Assembly: GCA_030539415.1 (NCBI GenBank)
Contig: JAUNSE010000033.1
Span: forward strand, 1-11,818
From: Desulfovibrionaceae bacterium
GTDB lineage: Bacteria > Desulfobacterota > Desulfovibrionia > Desulfovibrionales > Desulfovibrionaceae
Length of the DNA: 11,818 nucleotides
Direction of reading: 5' to 3'
Below the pieces are notes generated by a model, which saw only the letters and a program-made list of their open reading frames with translations, was not told where the DNA came from and ran no database searches. The translations under genes were made by a program, and so were the position numbers. This document shows, piece after piece, positions 6,850 to 11,818 of this stretch; position 1 is the stretch's first letter, and the number at the start of each line of letters is the position of its first letter.

Positions 6850-7322
6850 GATAAAAGACCCTCTGAAAGATGGCAAAAGGCGGTTCCATCCGGATGGCGC
6901 CACAGGGAAAATGCCCCTTTTTCGGTGCCGGCGCCGGACGCGCGCGCTCCGGCTTCCGCAAAACGGAGCCGGAATGCGGTGTAAAGCGAAAAGAACATGA
7001 TAAAAAATGGAGCCGCTGTCTGAAGAGTTCTTGTGTGTACTCATTTCCGGCGGAAAAAGCAATGCGAGAGGCCTGCGGTCCGCGCGGAACAGGCCCTGCG
7101 GGCCGGTCGGGCGGGCGCAGTCCCCTGGATCACCTTTCGGCAGCACTGCGGGAAAACGAGAGTGCCGGGGCGCGGATTTCTCCCGCCTCTCCCCCTTCGC
7201 GGGCACCGCGAAAAGAGGGAGGCCGCCATGCCGGACGCGCCCAGCCCCATCATGCCCCGTCAGTCTTTCCGCACTGTGTCAGAATCCATCAAAGTGCGGC
7301 GCGGGCGCGGGGCCTCCGGGCA
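6850..7322. other. 473-nt intergenic region between mfd and the SurA-like gene
   Basis: No convincing gene is seen. Open frames here are GC-rich, Arg/Pro/Cys-heavy and unlike any family I know. It holds several inverted repeats: CCGCACT/AGTGCGG (7269-7275, 7293-7299), TTCGCGG/CCGCGAA with a 3-nt loop (7196-7212), CCGGCT plus CCG paired across one bulge (6949-6972), and the palindrome CCGGCGCCGG (6928-6937). An AT-rich patch near 6995-7012 contains a weak promoter-like pair on the minus strand, TTCAGA-16 nt-TATCAT, which could serve the SurA-like gene. No T run follows the mfd-proximal hairpins, so the mfd terminator is not clear. Confidence 0.6.
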
Positions 7323-10300
7323 TCAGCGCCCCTTCGCGGATCCCCTGCGGGCAGGCTCCTTCGGCGCGGGCCTTGCCGCGGCCAGGGATCTGGCCCTGCG
7401 CAGGTCGCGCGGCGCGCCCTGCTGCTGGCCGGCCCGCTTCGAGGCGTGCGAGACCAGCACCACCTGCTCCTTCTTTTCCCCGCCCTCGCCCTCCGTGGCC
7501 AGGCGCATGTCCTCCAGCGTCGCGCGCAGGCTGTCCAGCGCCTCCCTGTAGGGCATGCCTCCGGGCACGGGCAGGACCAGCGTGGCCGGCGGTATCATCT
7601 GGGCGCCGGGCGTGCGCTGCAGGTACTGCAGGATTTTTATGGGATCGGCCGCGCTCTGGCCCTCGAGCCAGGTCACCTTGACGCGGGTCGCGGCGAGGTC
7701 GGCCTTCACCACCTGCATCCTGCCCATAAACTGCTTGAAGTCGAGCACGGCCAGGAAGTTCTGGAAGTCCTCCGGGAAGGGGCCGAAGCGGTCGCGCAGC
7801 CCCAGGGCTATGCTCTCGCGCTCCTGGCCCGACTCGGCGCCCGTGAGCGCCCTGTACTGGCGCAGGCGCTCCTGGCCGTCGCTGATGTAGCTCTCCGGTA
7901 TGCGGGCTGCGACGCCGATGTTCACCTCGCAGGCGTTCGGCCGCGAGGAGACCGTGCCCTTGATGCGCTCGACGGCCTGCTCCAGCATCTCCAGATAGAG
8001 GTCCAGGCCCACCCTGGTCATCTGGCCGGTCTGGGCCTCGCCCAGGATGTTGCCCGCGCCGCGCAGGCGCAGGTCCTCCATGGCCACGCGGAAGCCGGCG
8101 CCCAGGAAGTCCATGTCCTGCAGGATGCGCAGGCGCTCCTCGGCAATCTTGGTCATGTGCGAGGCGTCCGGCACCACGAAGAAGGCAAAGGCCTGCCTGT
8201 CCGAGCGGCCCACGCGGCCGCGCAGCTGGTAGAGCTGGCCCAGGCCGAACTTCTGGGCCTGGTCCACGATGAGGGTGTTGGCCCTGGGAAAGTCCAGGCC
8301 GGACTCCACGATGGAGGTGCACACCAGCACGTCGAGCTCGCCGTGCCAGAACTTGCGCATGGCGTCCTCCACCTCCTCCTCGGGCATCTGGCCGTGGGCC
8401 ATGGCCACTCTGGCGTCGGGCACCAGCCTGCGCACGTAGTCGCGCACCGAGGCCAGGCCCTGGACGCGGTTGTAGACCCAGAAGACCTGGCCGTCGCGGG
8501 CAATCTCGCGCTTCAGCACATCCTGCAGCACGGCGTCGTCGCGCTCGAGCACGGCGGTCACCACGGGCTTGCGCTCCCTGGGCGGCGTCTCGATGAGCGA
8601 GAGGTCGCGTATGCCGGACATGGAAAGCTGCAGGGTGCGCGGTATGGGCGTTGCCGTGAGCGTCAGCACGTCCACGTTCTTGCGCATCTCCTTCAGGGCC
8701 TCCTTGTGGCGCACGCCGAAGCGCTGCTCCTCGTCCAGGATGAGCAGGCCCAGATTGGGCAGGCGCACGTCCGCGGAAAGCAGTCTGTGCGTGCCGATCA
8801 GAATGTCTATCTCGCCGAGCTCGCAGGCCTCGAGGACCTTGCGCTGCTGGGCGTGGGACACGAAGCGGGAGAGCAGGCCTATGCGCAGGGGAAAGCCGTT
8901 CATGCGCGCCCTGAAGGTCTGGCAGTGCTGCTCGGCCAGCACCGTGGTGGGGCAGAGCAGCGCCACCTGGCGGCCGTTGGAGGCGGCCCTGAAGGCCGCG
9001 CGCATGGCCACCTCGGTCTTGCCGAAGCCCACGTCGCCGCAGACCAGCCTGTCCATGGGCTCGGGCCTGTCCATGTCGCGCAGCACGTCCTCGATGGCCC
9101 TGGCCTGGTCCGGCGTCTCCTCGTAGCCGAAGCTCGCCTCGAACTCGCGGTAGAGCTCGTCCGGCGGATCGTAGTGAAAGCCCTTGGCCACCTTGCGGTA
9201 GGCGTACATCTCCATGAGGTCGGCCGCGATCTTCTCCACGGCCTTGCGGGCCCTCTCGCGGCTGCTGTTCCAGGCCACCGTGCCCAGACGGTCCAGCTGG
9301 GGCTGCGCCGCGCCCTCGGAGGCGCGGAAGCGCTGCACGTTCTCCAGCCTGTCCACGGGCACGTAGAGCGTGTCCGCGCCCTGGTACTCGATGAGCAGGA
9401 AGTCGTGGGCGACCCCGTCGGTCAGGATGCTCTTCAGGCCGCGGAAGCGGCCTATGCCGTAGTCCCTGTGCACCAGGAGCTCGCCGTCCCTGATGTCCTC
9501 GAAGACATCCATGCCCTTGAAGGCGCGGGTCGAGACCCTGGCGGACTTCTCGGCCTTCGGCAGGAGCACCTTCTCGCCCAGGACGCAGGCATTGTCCCAG
9601 ACAAGCTCGGCGCCCAGCCTGACCGGCGAGATCAGGGCGAAGAGGCCGCGCCCCTCGGAGGCGTAGCGCAGCTGCGGCACGATGCCGTCCTGCTCGGCCA
9701 GCTTGAGGAACCGCTGGCGGCTGCGGCCGGAGGGAAAGCTCAGCAGTATCCGGCTCTTTTCGCGCATCCAGCGCTTCAGCAGGCCGCTCACGTGCTGCCA
9801 GGGCCTGTCGGCCGCGCCGGATTCGGGGAAGAGGTCCTGGAAGGCCCGTATCGGCCTCTCCTGGCACGGCGTGCCCTGCTCGGCCACGCCCATCACCAGC
9901 GGCTCGGCGTAGAGCGCGGACGCGCCCGCGCGCCGCTCCCAGGGGAGTCTTTCGCTGTCCGCGAGGCACAGCTCCGCGCTCTGCAGCACCGGGGCCCGCT
10001 CGCCGTAGAGCCGGGCCTTCAGCTCGGCCGCGCACTCGGCAAAGGCATCGCGCGTGTCCCGCTCGCCCTCGCACAGATACACCGCGTCCTTCGGCAGCCA
10101 GTCGGCCAGCTCCGTGCAGTCCTTCGAGACGCTGCCCGGCAGCAGGGTCCTGCCGCCCATGTCCAGCGCCTTGCAGCAGTCGTAGGCAATGTCCTCGCCG
10201 ATGCGGCCGGCCTTGAGGAGCGCTTCGATATGGCCGATCATGGCCGCGGTGGAGGCGCTGTCCTGCATCCAGGGCCTGGCCGGCAGCAGGGTGATCCGGG

Positions 10301-10937
10301 TCAGGCTCACCAGGGAGCGCTGGCTGTCCTCGTCGAAGAGGCGGATCTCCTCCAGGGTGTCGTCAAAGAATTCCAGCCGCACCGGATGGCGCAGCCCGGG
10401 CGCGAAGACATCCACAATGTCGCCGCGCCTGGCCATCTCGCCGGCCCTGGTGACCATGGGCGAGCGGCTGTAGCCCCAGGCCGCGAGCGTGTCCAGAAGC
10501 CCCTCCTGGGAGATCTGGGACTGCACCTCGAGGTCAAGGGTGCTGTTCTTGAAAAAATCCGCGGACGGCCAGCGCAGCATGAAGCTCTCGGGGCTCGCCA
10601 CCACCACTCTGGGCCCGGGCATGGTCAGGGCGTAGAGGGCGGCCAGCCGCTGCGGCCAGTCCAGAAAGTCGTCGCGCACGAGCAGGCCCTGGGGCAGCTG
10701 GACCACGTCCAGCTCCCAGGCCGGGACCGCGGGCGGGATGTCGCCGGCGGACATGGACGGGCAGAAGAGCTGGGCGAAGGCCGCAAGCTGGGCGAAGGAA
10801 TTTCTGTCCCTGGCCACCAGCACGGCCGTGCGGCCGCCTTCGACTGCGGCCGCGGCGAGCCTTGCCAGCGTGGCCGGTCCGGACCGGCTGAGCCGGGCCG
10901 TTCCCTTCGCGGCCTTCAGAATGTCTGCTGCCTGCAT
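7323..10937 (-). CDS. mfd: Transcription-repair coupling factor Mfd
   Basis: The product is 1204 aa (E. coli Mfd is 1148). Mfd pushes stalled RNA polymerase off DNA lesions and recruits UvrA. Residues 1-200 resemble the UvrB-homology module (VVVASPESFMLRWP, RRGDIVDVFAPG). The RNA polymerase-interacting domain is at about 480-535 (HRDYGIGRFRGL, YVPVDRLENVQRF). The translocase motor follows, with Walker A GDVGFGKTE (634-642, Lys640), the DEEQ box (735-738), TATPIPR (761-767), SIVESGLDFPRANT, and motif VI QLRGRVGRSDR (904-914), then the TRG and C-terminal UvrA-masking region. The last 45 or so residues are a basic Ala/Arg/Lys-rich tail beyond the usual end. ATG at 10937 has GAGGGGG just upstream; a GTG six codons earlier precedes that site and is rejected. 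All motor motifs are intact. Confidence 0.98.
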   Translation of the reverse strand: MQAADILKAAKGTARLSRSGPATLARLAAAAVEGGRTAVLVARDRNSFAQLAAFAQLFCPSMSAGDIPPAVPAWELDVVQLPQGLLVRDDFLDWPQRLAALYALTMPGPRVVVASPESFMLRWPSADFFKNSTLDLEVQSQISQEGLLDTLAAWGYSRSPMVTRAGEMARRGDIVDVFAPGLRHPVRLEFFDDTLEEIRLFDEDSQRSLVSLTRITLLPARPWMQDSASTAAMIGHIEALLKAGRIGEDIAYDCCKALDMGGRTLLPGSVSKDCTELADWLPKDAVYLCEGERDTRDAFAECAAELKARLYGERAPVLQSAELCLADSERLPWERRAGASALYAEPLVMGVAEQGTPCQERPIRAFQDLFPESGAADRPWQHVSGLLKRWMREKSRILLSFPSGRSRQRFLKLAEQDGIVPQLRYASEGRGLFALISPVRLGAELVWDNACVLGEKVLLPKAEKSARVSTRAFKGMDVFEDIRDGELLVHRDYGIGRFRGLKSILTDGVAHDFLLIEYQGADTLYVPVDRLENVQRFRASEGAAQPQLDRLGTVAWNSSRERARKAVEKIAADLMEMYAYRKVAKGFHYDPPDELYREFEASFGYEETPDQARAIEDVLRDMDRPEPMDRLVCGDVGFGKTEVAMRAAFRAASNGRQVALLCPTTVLAEQHCQTFRARMNGFPLRIGLLSRFVSHAQQRKVLEACELGEIDILIGTHRLLSADVRLPNLGLLILDEEQRFGVRHKEALKEMRKNVDVLTLTATPIPRTLQLSMSGIRDLSLIETPPRERKPVVTAVLERDDAVLQDVLKREIARDGQVFWVYNRVQGLASVRDYVRRLVPDARVAMAHGQMPEEEVEDAMRKFWHGELDVLVCTSIVESGLDFPRANTLIVDQAQKFGLGQLYQLRGRVGRSDRQAFAFFVVPDASHMTKIAEERLRILQDMDFLGAGFRVAMEDLRLRGAGNILGEAQTGQMTRVGLDLYLEMLEQAVERIKGTVSSRPNACEVNIGVAARIPESYISDGQERLRQYRALTGAESGQERESIALGLRDRFGPFPEDFQNFLAVLDFKQFMGRMQVVKADLAATRVKVTWLEGQSAADPIKILQYLQRTPGAQMIPPATLVLPVPGGMPYREALDSLRATLEDMRLATEGEGGEKKEQVVLVSHASKRAGQQQGAPRDLRRARSLAAARPAPKEPARRGSAKGR

Positions 10938-10956
10938 AGCACCCCCTCGTCTCACC

Positions 10957-11019
10957 CAAAAAGCCGGCCGTGCGGCACCTGTCCCGGTCCCGCGAAGCAG
11001 ATCGCGGGGCCGGGGCAGG
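10957..11019 (-). terminator. Long GC-rich hairpin and T run between the HesB pair and mfd
   Basis: On the minus strand, arms at 11002-11019 and 10978-10995 pair at 16 of 18 positions (two A-C mismatches) around a 6-nt loop. About 15 nt later, a small GCCG-rich stem is followed by CTTTTTG near 10957-10963. The large hairpin plus T run suits a transcription end for the HesB-like pair. On the plus strand the two mismatches become G:U pairs, so the fold is stronger there, but no T run follows on that side. Confidence 0.55.
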
Positions 11020-11056
11020 CTGTTGTATCCCTATCCTGCGCGCCTTCGCGCGAACG

Positions 11057-11413
11057 TCAGCAGCCGCAGCAGCCGCCCTCTCCGCTCTCGCCGCAGCCGC
11101 CGGAGCAGCACGAACAGGAGGAGAAGACGGTGGGATCGACCACCGGGCGCTCGCATCTGATGACGAAGTTCTCCCCGTCCAGGCTGATGCGGACATTGCC
11201 GACCCGCTCGGCCAGGGCTTTTGTCATGCAGAAGGTCACGCCGTCCTTTTCCACGGTCACGTCGTCCTCGTCAACCTGATCCAGGGCCATGTTGAGGGCC
11301 GGGCCGGAGCAGGCTCCGGGCGAAATGAACAGTCGTATGGTTCTGGGCTCGTCCGGGCTTTGGGCGAAAAACTCCGCCACCTCGCGCGCGGCCTCTTCAC
11401 TCAGGTCAATCAT
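11057..11413 (-). CDS. IscA/HesB-like protein, cysteine form, with Cys-rich tail
   Basis: The product is 118 aa. It aligns without gaps to the upstream Sec gene product over the first 62 residues and has the A-type carrier core: RLFISPGACSGPALNMALD with Cys35 at the place of the first conserved cysteine of IscA. A second shared cysteine is Cys62 (FCM). The tail (100-118) is unusually Cys-rich, with seven Cys in CSCC, GGC and GGCCGC clusters, more than the CxC of classical IscA. Such proteins bind Fe-S clusters or iron; the exact role of this subfamily is unknown to me. ATG at 11413 has AGGAG 7 nt upstream. The gene starts 32 nt after the Sec gene, so the two are probably one operon, and a hairpin follows. 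Confidence 0.9.
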   Translation of the reverse strand: MIDLSEEAAREVAEFFAQSPDEPRTIRLFISPGACSGPALNMALDQVDEDDVTVEKDGVTFCMTKALAERVGNVRISLDGENFVIRCERPVVDPTVFSSCSCCSGGCGESGEGGCCGC

Positions 11414-11445
11414 TGGCTTCTCCTGGCCGGCTGTCTTCGGCCGAA

Positions 11446-11769
11446 TCAGATGCTGCAGCTGGATCCGCAGCTCGAGCAGCCGCCGCCGGCGGACTGCAGT
11501 TCATGTTCGGGAGTCAGGACGAATCCCATGTACGATATGTCAAGGTGGACCTCGCCCGTCTGCATGGCCAGAAGGCGGCTCATGCACCAGGTGATTCCGT
11601 TCGCTTCCTCAGTCGTGTCCTGTTCGTTGGCGTCATCCAGAGCCATTGTCAGTCTGGGGCCGCTTCAGCCTCCGGCGGCGAGATAGATGCGGACGGTCTT
11701 GTTGAGTTCGGGGTGCTGTCCGAAGAACAGATCCAGTTCTTGCTGGGCATTGGGAGTGATGCTGATCAT
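11446..11769 (-). CDS. HesB-like selenoprotein (IscA/HesB family, in-frame TGA read as Sec35)
   Basis: Read through one TGA (11665-11667), this is a 107-aa IscA/HesB-like protein. ATG at 11769 has AAGGA 7 nt upstream. The frame runs VRIYLAAGG-Sec-SGPRLTMALDD, matching IRLFISPGA-Cys-SGPALNMALDQ of the next gene, so the TGA falls exactly on Cys35. Similarity continues on both sides of the TGA, including WCM at 61-63 and a Cys-rich end (CSSCGSSC, 98-105) that matches the CxC end of IscA. HesB-like selenoproteins are an established family, and several delta-proteobacteria use selenocysteine. A hairpin starts 7 nt after the TGA. Opened only from the internal ATG at 11646, the gene would lose the active-site half. 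The alternative, a pseudogene with a nonsense mutation, is less likely given the exact position and clean frame. The Sec machinery (selA, selB, selC, selD) is not in the window. Confidence 0.87.
11637..11657 (-). promoter_or_regulatory. Candidate bacterial SECIS hairpin
   Basis: Seven nucleotides after the TGA the mRNA can pair CCAGA (11653-11657) with UCUGG (11637-11641) around an 11-nt loop. Two further pairs (C-G, U-G) with one bulged C would tighten it to a 6-nt loop starting with G. Bacterial SECIS elements are short hairpins directly downstream of the UGA, with a guanine early in the loop, bound by SelB. The stem is short and the loop lies rather close to the UGA, so this is a candidate only. 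Confidence 0.55.
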
Positions 11770-11818
11770 GAGGAATTCCTTGACATGAATGTTTGAAGGT
11801 TAAAATGCCGGGCGGACC

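Noticed and set aside
5905..7206. A 433-aa version of the SurA-like protein using an upstream start
   Set aside because: The added 119 residues lack similarity to the family and would bury the signal peptide inside the protein.
7041..7253. A 70-codon minus-strand open frame in the mfd/SurA-like gap
   Set aside because: It is rich in Arg, Cys and Pro, has only a weak ribosome binding site and crosses a hairpin; nothing supports translation.
6870..11279. Plus-strand open frame of 1469 codons opposite mfd
   Set aside because: Its composition (His/Gly/Ala/Leu-rich, no family motifs) is that of an antisense frame, while mfd carries every helicase motif on the minus strand.
11446..11646. A free-standing 66-aa protein starting at the internal ATG
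   Set aside because: It would lack the N-terminal half and the key Sec/Cys position of the fold; similarity to the paralogue continues upstream through the TGA.
11766..11786. A six-codon leader ORF whose TGA overlaps the Sec gene start (ATGA)
   Set aside because: No ribosome binding site precedes its ATG, and such a short frame is expected by chance.

Overview
The window is a GC-rich stretch of a bacterial chromosome in which every supported gene lies on the minus strand. The gene set is an IscA/HesB-type pair, mfd, a SurA-like chaperone, a RodZ-like protein, recO, glyQ, glyS, rpsT and tRNA-Arg. Together with a probable selenocysteine-encoding HesB gene, this best fits a sulfate-reducing delta-proteobacterium of the Desulfovibrionaceae. 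That assignment rests on protein character and remembered gene content, not on a search.

Reading in the direction of transcription (high to low coordinates), two small HesB/IscA-like genes come first. The upstream one (11446-11769) has an in-frame TGA at codon 35, exactly where its downstream neighbour (11057-11413) and classical IscA have the first cluster-binding cysteine. A 5-bp hairpin with an 11-nt loop sits 7 nt after the TGA. It is best read as a HesB-like selenoprotein beside a cysteine paralogue. A simple ORF caller would cut it to its last 66 codons. A long GC-rich hairpin and a T5 run separate this pair from mfd (7323-10937), the transcription-repair coupling factor.

After mfd comes a 473-nt gap with several inverted repeats and no convincing gene. 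Then come a secreted SurA-like protein (5905-6849), a strong hairpin, and a compact cluster: RodZ-like (4622-5794), recO (3853-4608), glyQ (2935-3804) and glyS (843-2924), with gaps of 13, 48 and 10 nt. This cluster joins cell-shape, DNA-repair and glycyl-tRNA synthetase genes.

A 234-nt gap carries an inverted repeat and a good promoter for rpsT (336-608), which starts with GTG. Below it, a second consensus-like promoter drives a tandem array of at least three tRNA-Arg(ACG) genes. The two complete copies are identical, as are the two spacers, with a period of 102 bp. The third copy is cut by the window edge. The theme is translation and genome upkeep, plus an Fe-S or redox pair of which one member probably depends on selenium.
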